Notes under the pieces: generated by a model | Databases searched by the model: none | The model's input: the letters and a program-made list of their open reading frames with translations, nothing else | What the model was told of the DNA's origin: nothing | Shown here: piece by piece, positions 1 to 9,553 of the stretch | How positions within the stretch are numbered: the stretch's first letter is position 1 | Layout: every line of letters starts with the position of its first letter | Position numbers and translations under genes: made by a program | Source of the DNA: an uncultured Oxalobacteraceae bacterium | GTDB taxonomy: Bacteria; Pseudomonadota; Gammaproteobacteria; Burkholderiales; Burkholderiaceae | NCBI GenBank assembly: GCA_946479255.1 | Contig: CAMLFK010000128.1 | Coordinates: 1 to 13,345 of the forward strand | Direction of reading: 5' to 3' | DNA length: 13,345 nt

Positions 1-308
1 CCGATGATGATGAAGGCGATGAAGTGGTCGACCCGGTCCAGGTGCACCAGCACCAGCAGCGCGCCGGCCACCATCAGCTTGTCGGCCACGGGGTCGAGGA
101 AGGCGCCGAAGGCCGAGGTCTGGTTCCAGCGCCGCGCCAGGAAGCCGTCGAACCAGTCGGTGACGGCGGCGACGATGAACACCAGGGTGGCGGCCAGGTC
201 CTGGTCGGAACGGGGCAGCCAGTGCAGTGGAAGGTAGTAGACGCCAACGACCAGGGGGATCAGCGCGACCCGTAACCAGGTCAGGAGAATCGGAATGTTA
301 AAAGGCAT
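1..308 (-). CDS. pgsA: CDP-diacylglycerol–glycerol-3-phosphate 3-phosphatidyltransferase, 5' part (runs off the window)
   Basis: This is the N-terminal ~102 residues of phosphatidylglycerophosphate synthase. The enzyme joins CDP-diacylglycerol and glycerol-3-phosphate at the inner membrane, the committed step to phosphatidylglycerol and cardiolipin. The start [10 protein letters not shown] closely resembles the E. coli protein as I remember it. A first membrane helix covers about residues 8–27. The full CDP-alcohol phosphatidyltransferase signature D-x2-DG-x2-AR-x8-G-x3-D-x3-D is present at residues 51–76, with Asp51, Asp54, Asp72 and Asp76 as metal and substrate ligands. The ATG at 306–308 lacks a clear Shine-Dalgarno sequence, but the protein alignment fixes it. 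The gene lies 104 bases downstream of uvrC, a pairing familiar in proteobacteria, and may be cotranscribed with it. The C-terminal part lies beyond base 1. Confidence 0.96.
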   Translation of the reverse strand, partial: MPFNIPILLTWLRVALIPLVVGVYYLPLHWLPRSDQDLAATLVFIVAAVTDWFDGFLARRWNQTSAFGAFLDPVADKLMVAGALLVLVHLDRVDHFIAFIII

Positions 309-340
309 AGAGGCGCGCGCTTGATTGTTCGTGTTTTCTT

Positions 341-372
341 GTGAGCTGCACAGCGTTTATGCACAGCCTCAC
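341..372. repeat. Small inverted repeat in the uvrC–pgsA gap, containing a DnaA-box-like 9-mer
   Basis: The gap between uvrC and pgsA (309–412) contains GTGAG(CTG) at 341–348 and its complement (CAG)cCTCAC at 364–372, an 8-bp stem with one bulged C. The heptamer GCACAGC also occurs twice, 13 bases apart, at 348–354 and 361–367. TTATGCACA at 357–365 fits the DnaA-box consensus TTATNCACA exactly. There is no T-run on either side, so this is not a standard terminator. I found no convincing -35/-10 pair for pgsA here. The role is unknown and the small repeat may be chance. Confidence 0.35.
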
Positions 373-412
373 TAGTCTACCTTGCTAATGCGCATTTAAC
401 CAGTTGAGCGCG

Positions 413-2314
413 TCAGTGCAGCTGGCGGTAGATTTCCTCGGCCAGCTGGGTGGAGATGCCTTCGACCGAGCGCAGGTCTTCGACGCTGGCGGCGACCACG
501 CCGCGCAGGCCGCCAAAGCGCGCCAGCAGGCGCTGGCGGCGCTTGGCGCCGATGCCCTCGATCTCTTCCAGGCGCGAGGTCTGGCGCGTCTTGGCGCGCT
601 TGGCGCGCATGCCGGTGATGGCAAAGCGGTGCGCTTCGTCGCGGATCAGGGCAACCAGCATCAGCGCGGCCGATTCCTTGCCCAGCTCCTGCGATGGGCG
701 GCCATCGACGAAGATCAGGGTCTCGAGGCCGACGCGCCGGCCCTCCCCTTTGGCCACGCCGACGATCAGGCTGATGTCGAGCCCCAGTTCGGCGAACACC
801 TGGCGCGCCATCTCGACCTGGCCCTTGCCGCCGTCGATCAATACCACGTCGGGCATGACGCCGTCCCCGCCGGCCACTTTTTCGTAGCGCCGCATCAGCA
901 CCTGGCGCATGGCGGCGTAGTCGTCGCCGGGGGTGATGCCGTTGATGTTGTAGCGCCGGTACTCGCCGTTCTGCATGGCGTGGTGGTGGAACACCACGCA
1001 CGAGGCCTGGGTCGCTTCGCCCATGGTGTGGCTGATGTCGAAGCATTCGATGCGCAGGCTGTCGAGGTCTTCGACCTCGAGCGAAAGCGTTTCGGCCAGC
1101 GCGCGGGTGCGCGACTGCTGCGAGCCCTGCTCGGACAACAGGCGCGCCAGCGAGATCTCGGCGCCCTTGCTGGCCATCTCGAGCCACTGGCGGCGCTGCC
1201 CCTGCGGCTGGAAGATCAGGTTGATGCGGTGGCCGCACTGTTCGGTCAGGGCCATCATCAGGGCCGGCTGGTCGAACTCTATATTCAGGATCAGGGTGCC
1301 GGGAATGAACTTTTCGCTGTAGTGCTGGGCCAAAAAGGCGGCCAGCACTTCGCATTCGATCGAGCCTTCCGAGATGGCCGCGGCGTCGCTGACCTGGCTA
1401 GGGAAGTAGGCGCGGTCGCCCAGGTGGCGCCCGCCGCGCACCATGGCCAGGTTGACGCAGGCGCGCCCGCCCTGCACCACCACGGCGATGATGTCGACGT
1501 CGGCGTCGCCGCCGGTGTCCATGCTTTGCTGGTGCAGCACGCGCGCCAGCGACTGGATCTGGTTGCGCACGGCGGCGGCCTGCTCGAATTTGAGGTCGGC
1601 GGCAAAGCCGTGCATCTTCGCTTCCAGGTCGGCCATGACTTCGCCCTGGCGCCCGCGCAGGAATTTGGCGGCATTGTCGACGTCGTGCTTATAGTCTTCC
1701 GGTGTGACCAGGTCGACGCAGGGGCCGCTGCAGCGGCCGATCTGGTGCAGCAGGCAAGGCCGGGTGCGGTTGTTGTAGACGCTGTCCTCGCAGGTACGGA
1801 TCAGGAAGACCTTCTGCAGGATCTGCATCGATTCCTTGACCGCCCAGGCGCTCGGGAAGGGGCCGAAGTACTGGTTCTTCTTGTCGAGCGCGCCGCGGTA
1901 GTAGGCCATGCGCGGCACCGCCCCGCCGGTGATCTTCAGGTAGGGGTAGGACTTGTCGTCCCTGAACACGATGTTGTAGCGCGGCTTGAGCGTCTTGATC
2001 AGGTTACTTTCCAGGATCAGGGCTTCGGCTTCGCTGTGGGTGACCGTGGTCTCCAGGCGCGCGATGCGCTCGACCATCATGGCGATGCGCGGGCTGGCCA
2101 GGTTCTTCAGGAAGTAGCTGGAGACGCGCTTTTTAAGGTCGCGCGCCTTGCCGACGTAAAGCACGGCGTCGTTGGCGTCGAAGTAGCGGTACACGCCCGG
2201 CAGGTTGGGCAGCTTGGCCACCGTGGCCAACACCTGGGCGCGCGCATCCACCGGTGCTACCGGTTCTTCAGGCGCCGTCTGGACTTCAGGAAGGTCTGGA
2301 TTTGCTTCGCTCAT
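413..2314 (-). CDS. uvrC: Excinuclease ABC subunit C
   Basis: UvrC makes the two incisions around bulky DNA lesions after UvrA/UvrB loading in nucleotide excision repair. The 633-residue protein shows the full layout. A GIY-YIG nuclease domain spans about residues 36–115 (GVY at 40–42, YVG at 53–55). Four cysteines at 175, 187, 195 and 199 have the 12-8-4 spacing of the known UvrC [4Fe-4S] site. A UVR motif that contacts UvrB lies near 230–265. The RNase H-like second nuclease has Asp426, Asp494 and His562, and two helix-hairpin-helix motifs sit at the C-terminus. I chose the ATG at 2312–2314, 10 bases after acpS. A GTG at 2363–2365 would add 17 unalignable residues and overlap acpS. Residues 1–25 are a Pro/Glu/Ala-rich tail before the nuclease. 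It is probably translated as part of the lepA–acpS operon. Confidence 0.97.
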   Translation of the reverse strand: MSEANPDLPEVQTAPEEPVAPVDARAQVLATVAKLPNLPGVYRYFDANDAVLYVGKARDLKKRVSSYFLKNLASPRIAMMVERIARLETTVTHSEAEALILESNLIKTLKPRYNIVFRDDKSYPYLKITGGAVPRMAYYRGALDKKNQYFGPFPSAWAVKESMQILQKVFLIRTCEDSVYNNRTRPCLLHQIGRCSGPCVDLVTPEDYKHDVDNAAKFLRGRQGEVMADLEAKMHGFAADLKFEQAAAVRNQIQSLARVLHQQSMDTGGDADVDIIAVVVQGGRACVNLAMVRGGRHLGDRAYFPSQVSDAAAISEGSIECEVLAAFLAQHYSEKFIPGTLILNIEFDQPALMMALTEQCGHRINLIFQPQGQRRQWLEMASKGAEISLARLLSEQGSQQSRTRALAETLSLEVEDLDSLRIECFDISHTMGEATQASCVVFHHHAMQNGEYRRYNINGITPGDDYAAMRQVLMRRYEKVAGGDGVMPDVVLIDGGKGQVEMARQVFAELGLDISLIVGVAKGEGRRVGLETLIFVDGRPSQELGKESAALMLVALIRDEAHRFAITGMRAKRAKTRQTSRLEEIEGIGAKRRQRLLARFGGLRGVVAASVEDLRSVEGISTQLAEEIYRQLH

Positions 2315-2324
2315 ACCACTGTCT

Positions 2325-2732
2325 TTAGGTTTCGCTGACCTGCGTGACGATGACAAAAGCGACACCGTAATCGGCTTCGTCGCTGATCGTCACCTGCGCG
2401 GACAGCCTATTTTGCCGCATAAACTCGTCCAGCGCACCGCTGCACACGATCACCGGCTTGCCGCTGGGTGCGTTGAGCATCTGGGCCGAACGCCAGGTCA
2501 TGGGCATGCGCATGCCCAGCCCGACGGCCTTGGAAAAGGCTTCCTTGGCCGAAAAACGAGTCGCCAGGAAGCGCAGGCCGCGCACTTCGTTCTTGGCGCG
2601 GCGGGCGTGGTACTTGACCAGTTCTTCCGGCCCCAGGATCTTCTCGGCGAAGCGCGGACCGCTGCGCGCCAGCGCCGCTTCCACGCGCGAGATCTGCACG
2701 ATGTCGGTGCCGATCCCGTAGATCGTGCTCAT
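2325..2732 (-). CDS. acpS: Holo-[acyl-carrier-protein] synthase
   Basis: AcpS transfers the 4'-phosphopantetheine arm of coenzyme A to a serine of apo-acyl carrier protein, which fatty acid synthesis requires. The 135-residue length is typical of the trimeric AcpS family. The N-terminal motif [13 protein letters not shown] carries metal ligand Asp10. The helix [10 protein letters not shown] carries Glu64, matching Asp9 and Glu58 of the E. coli enzyme. The start ATG shares one base with the pdxJ stop (TAATG), so translation is probably coupled to pdxJ. This pdxJ–acpS order is conserved in many gamma- and betaproteobacteria. uvrC follows 10 bases later. Confidence 0.96.
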   Translation of the reverse strand: MSTIYGIGTDIVQISRVEAALARSGPRFAEKILGPEELVKYHARRAKNEVRGLRFLATRFSAKEAFSKAVGLGMRMPMTWRSAQMLNAPSGKPVIVCSGALDEFMRQNRLSAQVTISDEADYGVAFVIVTQVSET

Positions 2733-3511
2733 TATGCGCCACCGACGCGGGCCAGGCTGACGCCCAGGCGCGCGGCCGTCATGATGGCCTTCATTTCGCG
2801 CACGGCGTTTTCCCAGCCGGCGAAAATCGAATGGGCGACGATGGCGTGGCCGATATTGAGTTCGGCGATGTCGGCAATCGCCGCGATCGGCTGCACATTG
2901 GTGTAGTGCAGGCCATGGCCGGCGTTCACGCGCAAACCGCGCGCCACGCCAAAGCGCACCCCGGCCTGGACACGCGCCAGTTCCTGCGCCACTTCGTCGC
3001 CGTGGGCTTCGGCATAGCGGCCGGTGTGCAGTTCGATCACCGGTGCGCCGACGTCCGCCGCGGCGGCGATCTGCTGCTCGTTGGCGTCGATGAACAGGCT
3101 CACGCGGATACCCTGCCCTTTAAGCTGCCTGACGGCCGCCTCGACTTCCTTGAAGTAGCGGATCACATCGAGCCCGCCTTCGGTGGTGACTTCCTCGCGC
3201 CGCTCCGGCACCAGGCAGACATCCTGCGGATTGATCCGGCAGGCGAAGTCGATCATCTCCTGCGTGACGGCCGCTTCCAGGTTCATGCGGGTCATCAACT
3301 GCGGGCGCAGGGCCACCACGTCGGCATCCTTGATGTGGCGGCGGTCTTCGCGCAGGTGCAGGGTGATGACGTCGGCGCCGGCCTGCTCGGCCAGCAGCGC
3401 GGCGCGGATCGGGTCCGGATAAATGGTGCCGCGCGCGTTGCGCAGGGTCGCCACGTGGTCGATATTGACACCCAAGTCGATGACCGGGCCGTTCGGTTGC
3501 AGGAAGCTCAT
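2732..3511 (-). CDS. pdxJ: Pyridoxine 5'-phosphate synthase
   Basis: PdxJ closes the pyridine ring of vitamin B6 by condensing 3-amino-2-oxopropyl phosphate with 1-deoxyxylulose 5-phosphate to give pyridoxine 5'-phosphate in the DXP-dependent pathway. The 259-residue TIM-barrel protein has the family opening [17 protein letters not shown] at residues 13–29. The catalytic residues align as His52 (in HLREDRRHI), Glu79 and His199 (in NAGHGL). The ATG at 3509–3511 gives about seven more N-terminal residues than E. coli PdxJ, and the Shine-Dalgarno is weak. It lies 25 bases after recO and overlaps acpS by one base, as expected for one operon. Confidence 0.97.
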   Translation of the reverse strand: MSFLQPNGPVIDLGVNIDHVATLRNARGTIYPDPIRAALLAEQAGADVITLHLREDRRHIKDADVVALRPQLMTRMNLEAAVTQEMIDFACRINPQDVCLVPERREEVTTEGGLDVIRYFKEVEAAVRQLKGQGIRVSLFIDANEQQIAAAADVGAPVIELHTGRYAEAHGDEVAQELARVQAGVRFGVARGLRVNAGHGLHYTNVQPIAAIADIAELNIGHAIVAHSIFAGWENAVREMKAIMTAARLGVSLARVGGA

Positions 3512-3536
3512 GGCGGGAAATCCAAAGTAGAGAAAT

Positions 3537-4331
3537 CTATAACTGCGACAGGTCGATCAGGATCTGGCGCGTGTTCAGCGGTGCGCCACCCAGCTGGTGC
3601 GCCAGCAGGAAGCGCATCAGCTGCTTGCTCTGGGCCTGGGTGACAGGGTCGCTGTAATCCTCGCGCTCCATGTCGAGCAGGGTCTTGCCGCACACGACGG
3701 GCCAGGTGTCGGCGGCGCGGACGAGGCGCGGGCCGCGTTCGGGGTCGACCACATAATCGGTGCCGGCATCGACCGGGGCGCGGGTGCTGGTGCAGCGGGT
3801 CAGGTCGGCGGCCACGCCCGTCTCTTTAAGTAGGGCCCGTTCGAACTTTCGCAAGACGATGGTGACAGGTTCATTGTGCGCCAGCTGGTTGAGCGTAGCG
3901 ACGTAGTGGTCGAACAGGGCCGGGTGCGGGTCGTCGCGGGCGATCAGTTTGACCAGCAGTTCGTTCAGGTAGAAGCCGCACAGGAGCGCGGTCTTTTCCA
4001 GCGGGAGCATGCCGCCCACCCACTCGGCGCTGATCAGGGTGCGCAGTTCATTCTTGCCGCTCCAGGCGGCCTGGAGCGGCTGGAAGGTCTGCAGCACCCC
4101 GCGCAGGGCCGAGTGCGGCCGTTTGGCGCCCTTGGCGACCAGGCCGATGCGGCCGAAGTCGCGCGTGAACATGTCGACGATCAGGCTGGTTTCTTTGTAG
4201 GGGTAGCTGTGCAGGACGAACGCGGGCTGGCCGCTGATCCGCCCGCTGGGGCCGCGCGGCGGCGGCCTCGGGCGCTTGGGCGCCGCTGCCGGAGGTGCTG
4301 ACTGGACGGCAAGATCGGTGTCGTTGGCCAT
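3537..4331 (-). CDS. recO: DNA repair protein RecO
   Basis: RecO acts with RecR (and RecF) to load RecA onto SSB-coated single-stranded DNA in gap repair, and it can anneal complementary strands. The 264-residue protein contains the N-terminal OB-fold beginning [14 protein letters not shown] at about residue 37, followed by [19 protein letters not shown]. The helical C-terminal part includes [11 protein letters not shown] near residue 115. Compared with the roughly 240-residue E. coli protein there is an extra N-terminal tail of about 33 residues, rich in Pro, Ala, Lys and Arg. No later Met precedes the OB fold, so the tail seems real. It sits 25 bases after era, the same neighbour order as in E. 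coli (rnc–era–recO–pdxJ–acpS). Confidence 0.95.
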   Translation of the reverse strand: MANDTDLAVQSAPPAAAPKRPRPPPRGPSGRISGQPAFVLHSYPYKETSLIVDMFTRDFGRIGLVAKGAKRPHSALRGVLQTFQPLQAAWSGKNELRTLISAEWVGGMLPLEKTALLCGFYLNELLVKLIARDDPHPALFDHYVATLNQLAHNEPVTIVLRKFERALLKETGVAADLTRCTSTRAPVDAGTDYVVDPERGPRLVRAADTWPVVCGKTLLDMEREDYSDPVTQAQSKQLMRFLLAHQLGGAPLNTRQILIDLSQL

Positions 4332-4356
4332 GCGCGCGGGGGCGGCTCCGGTGGGC

Positions 4357-5255
<899 letters not shown>

Positions 5256-5259
<4 letters not shown>

Positions 5260-6086
5260 GCTGACTTGGTTTCCGGATGCGGGAGTTTGGACGGCTTGGC
5301 GTCCGTAGCGCCGTCAAGGCTTGCCTCGCCGTCGCTTTGAATGGTGGCGATGCCGGCCAGCTTGAGCTGGGCGGCGCGCGGTTTGGTTTTACGCGCCGAC
5401 GCCGGCGACTTGAGCAGGGCCTGTTCGGCCACTTCGAGGGCCAGCTTGGCGGCGGCCTGTTCGCCGGCGCGGCGGCTGCCGCCGCGGCCGTACACCTGGA
5501 TGCCGAGCTTGGGCACCAGGCATTCGATCTCGAATTCCTGGCTGTGGGCGGCGCCGTGGGTGGCCACGACATTATAGGTCGGCAGCGAGATTTTTTTGCT
5601 TTGCAGGAATTCCTGCAGCAGGGTCTTGGCGTCCTTGCCGAGCGTGCGCGGATCGACCGAATCGAGGATCGGAATGTAGAAGGCGCGGATCACATCGCGC
5701 GCGGCATTGAAGCCGGCGTCCAGGAAAATCGCGCCGAGCAGCGCTTCGAGGGTGTCGGCCAGGATCGAGGGACGGCGAAAACCGCCCGACTTGAGCTCGC
5801 CCTCGCCCAGGCGCAGGAACTGCGACAGTTCCAGTTTCTGGGCGATTTCGTACAGGGATTGCTGTTTGACCAGGTTGGCGCGCAGGCGCGACAGGTCGCC
5901 CTCGTCGATCGCGGTGAAGCGTTCGTACAGCACCGAAGCGACCACGCAGTTGAGGATGGAGTCGCCGAGAAATTCGAGACGCTCGTTATGCAGGCTGCTA
6001 TGGCTACGGTGCGTCAAGGCTTGCTGCAACAGGCCAGCATCCTGGAACGTATAACCTAAGCGCGTCTGCAATAACTGAAGATTCAT
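5256..6086 (-). CDS. rnc: Ribonuclease III
   Basis: RNase III cleaves double-stranded RNA, releasing 16S and 23S rRNA precursors and trimming some mRNAs. The catalytic domain carries the signature [12 protein letters not shown] at residues 34–45. Its active-site acids Glu38, Asp42, Asp111 and Glu114 align with E. coli Glu41, Asp45, Asp114 and Glu117. A double-stranded RNA-binding domain spans about 152–222 and ends in a Gly/Arg/Ala/Lys-rich helix ([18 protein letters not shown]). At 276 residues it is about 50 longer than the E. coli enzyme. The extra part is a low-complexity C-terminal tail (about 228–276). It lies 26 bases after the DUF4845 gene and overlaps era by four bases. Confidence 0.97.
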
Positions 6087-6112
6087 CGTCGATATTTCTA
6101 GGGTTGTGCGCC

Positions 6113-6526
6113 TTACTGGGGAGCTGCCGGTTTTTCAGGAGCCACACCGCTCTTGTCGGTGGTGCCGGCGTAGTCGATGACTAGGCTGACATTGCCGGCC
6201 AGCGGAATGCGTTTTTCGTAGGCGAAGCCGATTTCGGTCTCGCCGGTATCTTTGGAAATGATCAGGTCAGTGCCCTTGATGGAATCGATGTCGCTGATGT
6301 CGGCGTTTTTGTCGAAGGTGTTCTGGATCTCGACGACCGAGCCCTTGGTGGCCTTGGCCGCCTCGATGGTCTTCTTGATCGCCCGGTACTCAAGCACGCT
6401 CGGAAACACTTTCATGGCCAGCACAGCGATCACGCCCACCATTGCCAGCAAGACAATCAGGCCGGACAGCGAAACGCCGCGCTGCTTGAACAGATTTTGT
6501 TGCAACTTACTCCGCGATGCGGCCAT
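6113..6526 (-). CDS. DUF4845 family single-pass membrane protein of unknown function
   Basis: The protein has 137 residues. An N-terminal basic stretch ([11 protein letters not shown]) is followed by one hydrophobic helix at about residues 18–41 and a roughly 95-residue soluble domain with a Pro/Ala tail. The helix start ([22 protein letters not shown]) looks like a type IV pilin/pseudopilin N-terminus, but the expected Glu5 is absent. It matches DUF4845 proteins that sit between lepB and rnc in many proteobacteria. The function is unknown and the soluble domain is probably periplasmic. I chose the ATG at 6524–6526 because a strong Shine-Dalgarno sits 6 bases upstream. An earlier start at 6556 would overlap lepB and lacks such a site. 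Confidence 0.85.
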   Translation of the reverse strand: MAASRSKLQQNLFKQRGVSLSGLIVLLAMVGVIAVLAMKVFPSVLEYRAIKKTIEAAKATKGSVVEIQNTFDKNADISDIDSIKGTDLIISKDTGETEIGFAYEKRIPLAGNVSLVIDYAGTTDKSGVAPEKPAAPQ

Positions 6527-6530
6527 GACC

Positions 6531-6537
6531 TTCTCCT
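6531..6537 (-). promoter_or_regulatory. Strong Shine-Dalgarno for the DUF4845 gene
   Basis: On the minus strand the sequence AGGAGAA lies 4 bases upstream of the ATG at 6524–6526, with its AGGAG core 6 bases from the start. It is the clearest ribosome-binding site I noticed in the window. It decides the DUF4845 start in favour of the shorter form. Confidence 0.85.
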
Positions 6538-6539
6538 GA

Positions 6540-7454
6540 TTAATGGATGCCGCCAATGCGTTTCAGGTTCCCGAAGTTCATCCAGACGAAAAACGCTTTG
6601 CCGACAATATTTTTATTTGGAACGAAACCCCAGTAACGGCTGTCCATACTGTTGTCCCGGTTATCGCCCATCATAAAGTAATTGCCTTCAGGTACGGTAC
6701 AGGTAAATTTCTCGTATGAAAAGACGCAGGCTTCGCGGCCGGGGAAATTATCCACTTGCGAAAGTTCCAGGGTACGCTTGCCGTCCATATTCAGGATGCG
6801 GTGTTGCACTCCTCCCAAGCTTTCCATAAATTGCTTGTGGTACACAGGTGCATCGTCGTCGAGGTATTCGTCCATGGCCGTGTAGTTAAGCGGCTTGCCG
6901 TTGACGGTCAGGCGCTTGTTTTCATATGTAATTTTATCACCGGGGACCCCGACCACGCGCTTGATGTAGTCCTGGCTCATATCTTTCGGATACTTAAACA
7001 CCATGACGTCGCCGCGCTGCGGATCGTTGACATCGATGATCTTTTTATTTAAGACAGGCAGGCGGATGCCGTAGGTGAACTTGTTCACCAGGATCAGGTC
7101 GCCCACCAGCAGGGTCGGCACCATCGAGGTCGACGGAATCTTGAACGGCTCGTACAGGAAGGAACGCAGGAAGAACACCAGCGCGATCACCGGGAAAAAA
7201 CTGCCGGAGTACTCGATCCAGGTCGGCTGGCGCAGCAGCGCCGCTTCGATGTGCGCGCGCCCGCTGGTGTCCGGCTTGACGCCGGTGGCCGCCAGCTTGG
7301 CGTTGCGCTCGTCGAAGGCGGCCAGGGCGGCATCGGCGTTGGCGCGGCGCTTCCTGGCAAGGTAGAAAGTATCGAAGAACCAAATGATGCCCGTCACCAC
7401 CATGGCGACGAACAGGATCAATGCAAAGTTACCTAAGATGACTTGCAGGTTCAT
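6540..7454 (-). CDS. lepB: Signal peptidase I
   Basis: LepB removes signal peptides from exported preproteins on the periplasmic face of the inner membrane. The 304-residue protein has a first membrane helix at about 8–27, a charged Ala-rich cytoplasmic segment to about residue 75, and a second hydrophobic segment near 85–98. The S26 catalytic domain follows. The nucleophile is Ser110 in [16 protein letters not shown], and the general base is Lys165 in [12 protein letters not shown]. The conserved box [17 protein letters not shown] is present near the C-terminus. The ATG overlaps the lepA TGA by four bases (ATGA), so lepA and lepB are coupled as in E. coli. The next gene, DUF4845, starts 13 bases after the stop. 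Confidence 0.97.
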   Translation of the reverse strand: MNLQVILGNFALILFVAMVVTGIIWFFDTFYLARKRRANADAALAAFDERNAKLAATGVKPDTSGRAHIEAALLRQPTWIEYSGSFFPVIALVFFLRSFLYEPFKIPSTSMVPTLLVGDLILVNKFTYGIRLPVLNKKIIDVNDPQRGDVMVFKYPKDMSQDYIKRVVGVPGDKITYENKRLTVNGKPLNYTAMDEYLDDDAPVYHKQFMESLGGVQHRILNMDGKRTLELSQVDNFPGREACVFSYEKFTCTVPEGNYFMMGDNRDNSMDSRYWGFVPNKNIVGKAFFVWMNFGNLKRIGGIH

Positions 7455-9244
7455 TTCTCTTCCACTTGTAAGATTGCCAGGAATGCTTCTTGAGGAATTT
7501 CCACCGAGCCGACCTGCTTCATGCGCTTCTTGCCGGCCTTTTGTTTTTCCAACAGTTTCTTCTTACGGCTGATGTCGCCGCCGTAGCACTTGGCCAGCAC
7601 GTTCTTGCGCAGCGCCTTGACGTTCTCGCGCGAGATGATCGTCGCGCCGATCGCGGCCTGGATCGCCACGTCGAACATCTGGCGCGGGATCAGTTCGCGC
7701 ATCTTCGCGGCCACCTGGCGGCCGCGGTAAGGCGCGTTGGCGCGGTGCACGATGATGGCCAGGGCGTCGACTTTTTCGCTGTTGATCAGCATGTCGACCT
7801 TGACCACGTCGGCCGCGCGGTATTCCTTGAAGTCGTAATCCATCGAGGCGTAGCCGCGCGAGGTGGACTTGAGGCGGTCGAAGAAGTCCAGCACGATCTC
7901 GGCCATCGGCATTTCGTAGATCAGCTTGACCTGGCGGCCGTGGTAGCTCATGTCCATCTGGATGCCGCGCTTGGCGATACACAGGGTAATGACCGAGCCG
8001 ACATATTCCTGCGGCATGTACAGATTGACCGTGACGATAGGCTCGCGCACTTCTTCGATCTTGGACGGGTCCGGCATCTTGGACGGGTTATCCACCCGCA
8101 CCATGCTGCCGTCGCGCATGATCACTTCGTACACCACCGTCGGCGCGGTGGTGATCAGGTCCATGTCGAATTCGCGCTCCAGGCGCTCTTGCACGATTTC
8201 CATGTGCAACAGGCCGAGGAAGCCGCAGCGGAAGCCGAAGCCCAGCGCCTGCGACACTTCCGGCTCGTACATCAGGGCGGCGTCGTTCAGTTTCAGTTTT
8301 TCCAGCGAGTCGCGCAGGGCGTCGTACTGGTTCGCTTCCACCGGGAACAGGCCGGCAAACACCTGCGGCTGGACTTCCTTGAAGCCTGGCAGCGGCGCCG
8401 GAGCGGGATTGGCGGCGTGGGTGACGGTGTCGCCCACTTTGGCGGCTTTCAATTCCTTGATGCCGGCGATCACGAAACCTACCTGGCCAGCGGAAATTTC
8501 CGGCAGCGATACCGATTTGGGGCTGAACACGCCGACGCTTTCGACCAGCTGGGTCGATTCGGACGCCATCAAGAGGATCTTTTCTTTCGGCTTCAAGGTG
8601 CCGTTCATCACGCGTACCAGCATGACCACGCCGACGTAGTTGTCGAACCACGAGTCGACGATCAGCGCCTGCAGCGGTGCCTTGGGGTCGCCTTTGGGCG
8701 GCGGCACCTTGGCGATCAGCGATTCCAGCACGTCTTCCACGCCCAGGCCGCTCTTGGCCGAGCACTTGACGGCGTCGGCCGCGTCGATGCCGATCACGTC
8801 TTCGATCTCGGCGATCGCGTTGGCTGGATCGGCGTGCGGCAAGTCGATCTTGTTGAGCACCGGCACCACCTCGACGCCCAGGTCGAGCGCGGTGTAGCAG
8901 TTGGCCACGGTCTGGGCTTCCACGCCCTGGGAAGCGTCGACCACCAGCAGCGCGCCTTCGCAAGCCGACAGCGAGCGCGACACTTCATAGCTGAAGTCGA
9001 CGTGGCCGGGGGTGTCGATCAGGTTCAGGTTATACACCTGGCCGTCGCGCGCCTTGTAGTGCAGCGCCGCGGTCTGCGCCTTGATGGTGATGCCGCGCTC
9101 GCGTTCCAGGTCCATCGAATCGAGCACCTGGGCTTCCATGTCGCGGTCGGACAAGCCGCCGCAGATCTGGATGATACGGTCGGCCAGGGTCGATTTACCG
9201 TGATCGATGTGGGCGATGATGGAGAAGTTACGTATGTTGTTCAT
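7451..9244 (-). CDS. lepA: Translation factor LepA (EF4) GTPase
   Basis: LepA is a ribosome-binding GTPase related to EF-G, implicated in back-translocation, initiation and 30S biogenesis. The 597-residue protein has G1 AHIDHGKST at 11–19, G2 RGITIK at 50–55, G3 DTPGH at 77–81 with the catalytic His81, and G4 NKID at 131–134. EF-G-like domains follow, then the LepA-specific basic C-terminal domain ([21 protein letters not shown]). I chose the ATG at 9242–9244 because [19 protein letters not shown] matches the family start and total length. The frame stays open to an ATG at 9334, but that one lies in the loop of a terminator hairpin. There is no good Shine-Dalgarno and no clear promoter in the 62 bases between terminator and start. 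The stop overlaps lepB by four bases. Confidence 0.97.
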   Translation of the reverse strand: MNNIRNFSIIAHIDHGKSTLADRIIQICGGLSDRDMEAQVLDSMDLERERGITIKAQTAALHYKARDGQVYNLNLIDTPGHVDFSYEVSRSLSACEGALLVVDASQGVEAQTVANCYTALDLGVEVVPVLNKIDLPHADPANAIAEIEDVIGIDAADAVKCSAKSGLGVEDVLESLIAKVPPPKGDPKAPLQALIVDSWFDNYVGVVMLVRVMNGTLKPKEKILLMASESTQLVESVGVFSPKSVSLPEISAGQVGFVIAGIKELKAAKVGDTVTHAANPAPAPLPGFKEVQPQVFAGLFPVEANQYDALRDSLEKLKLNDAALMYEPEVSQALGFGFRCGFLGLLHMEIVQERLEREFDMDLITTAPTVVYEVIMRDGSMVRVDNPSKMPDPSKIEEVREPIVTVNLYMPQEYVGSVITLCIAKRGIQMDMSYHGRQVKLIYEMPMAEIVLDFFDRLKSTSRGYASMDYDFKEYRAADVVKVDMLINSEKVDALAIIVHRANAPYRGRQVAAKMRELIPRQMFDVAIQAAIGATIISRENVKALRKNVLAKCYGGDISRKKKLLEKQKAGKKRMKQVGSVEIPQEAFLAILQVEEK

Positions 9245-9306
9245 TGATGCAATTTTAATAATGCAATGTAAAACAGGTGGAAGGACGACATCGGCGCCGC
9301 CATACG

Positions 9307-9348
9307 AAAAAAGCGCTCCGAGGGGGCATGGCATCCCCAGGCGAGCGC
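9307..9348 (-). terminator. Intrinsic terminator between the mucD and lepA transcription units
   Basis: On the minus strand GCGCTC (9348–9343) pairs with GAGCGC (9318–9313), and an inner GGGG (9338–9335) pairs with CCCC. The loop is ATGCCATG, and six T follow directly at 9312–9307. This is a standard Rho-independent terminator layout. It should end transcripts coming from rpoE–mucD and the glutaredoxin-like gene, and it lies 62 bases before the lepA start. It could also act as an attenuator if lepA is transcribed from further upstream. Confidence 0.78.
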
Positions 9349-9493
9349 CTTGATCTGCGTTGGATCCGGCCTTGATTCCGAAACTATCCGAAAATAAAAG
9401 CAGGCGAGAGTAGCTTTGACGATGGAGTGGTGCTTTTCCGACCGTGGCATTTTACCGGATTTCAGGGTAGAAAGCCCGGTTTATGCTGCACAG

Positions 9494-9544
9494 CAGCGGC
9501 CAAACTCCCGTTTCGCGCGAAAAAAGTACCATTTTGGCCAGCTG
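9494..9544. repeat. Inverted repeat with inner 12-base palindrome after the glutaredoxin-like gene
   Basis: CAGCGGCCAAA at 9494–9504 pairs with TTTGGCCaGCTG at 9533–9544, giving 11 base pairs with one bulged A. Inside the 28-base loop lies the perfect palindrome TTTCGCGCGAAA (9511–9522). On the minus strand a run of six T (9525–9520) sits inside the loop rather than after the stem, so it is not a standard terminator. It begins 9 bases after the stop of the glutaredoxin-like gene. It may be a 3'-end mRNA structure or a protein-binding site. Confidence 0.5.
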
Positions 9545-9553
9545 CGACGCGCT

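Larger units (their letters stand above)
9245..9553. other. 309-base gap between the glutaredoxin-like gene and lepA
   Basis: No convincing protein gene lies here. Reading on the minus strand from 9553, it holds a bulged inverted repeat (9494–9544) and then an AT-rich -10-like TAAAAT at 9449–9454 with no good -35. An unsupported 69-codon open frame (9241–9450) ends in an ATGA overlap with lepA. A strong intrinsic terminator follows at 9307–9348. The last ~30 bases before lepA are AT-rich (TTTTACATTGCATTATTAAAAT), but I could not place a well-spaced promoter there. Confidence 0.6.

Noticed and set aside
580..620. Repeated TTGGCGCGC units
   Set aside because: They lie inside uvrC and encode a basic RAKRAKTRQ stretch. 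This is ordinary coding repetition in GC-rich DNA.
404..2338. 644-codon open frame on the plus strand
   Set aside because: It lies antisense to uvrC, whose domains and catalytic residues are all intact. The plus-strand product is Ala/Asp/Gly/His/Val-rich with no recognisable motif, as expected for the complement of a GC-rich gene.
413..2365. UvrC starting at the GTG at 2365
   Set aside because: It would overlap acpS by 41 bases and add a Ser/Arg-rich stretch with no family match. The ATG at 2314 is preferred.
7490..9247. 585-codon open frame on the plus strand
   Set aside because: It is antisense to lepA and has the same low-complexity shadow composition, with no motif.
9245..9306. Sigma-70 promoter for lepA in TTTTACATTGCATTATTAAAAT
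   Set aside because: The -35-like TTTACA and -10-like TAAAAT are only 9 bases apart, and no hexamer at 16–18 bases fits, so I did not list it as a promoter.
7451..9334. LepA with a 30-residue N-terminal extension
   Set aside because: The extra codons run through the terminator, with the ATG inside its loop, and do not fit the LepA family start. [19 protein letters not shown] at 9244 does.
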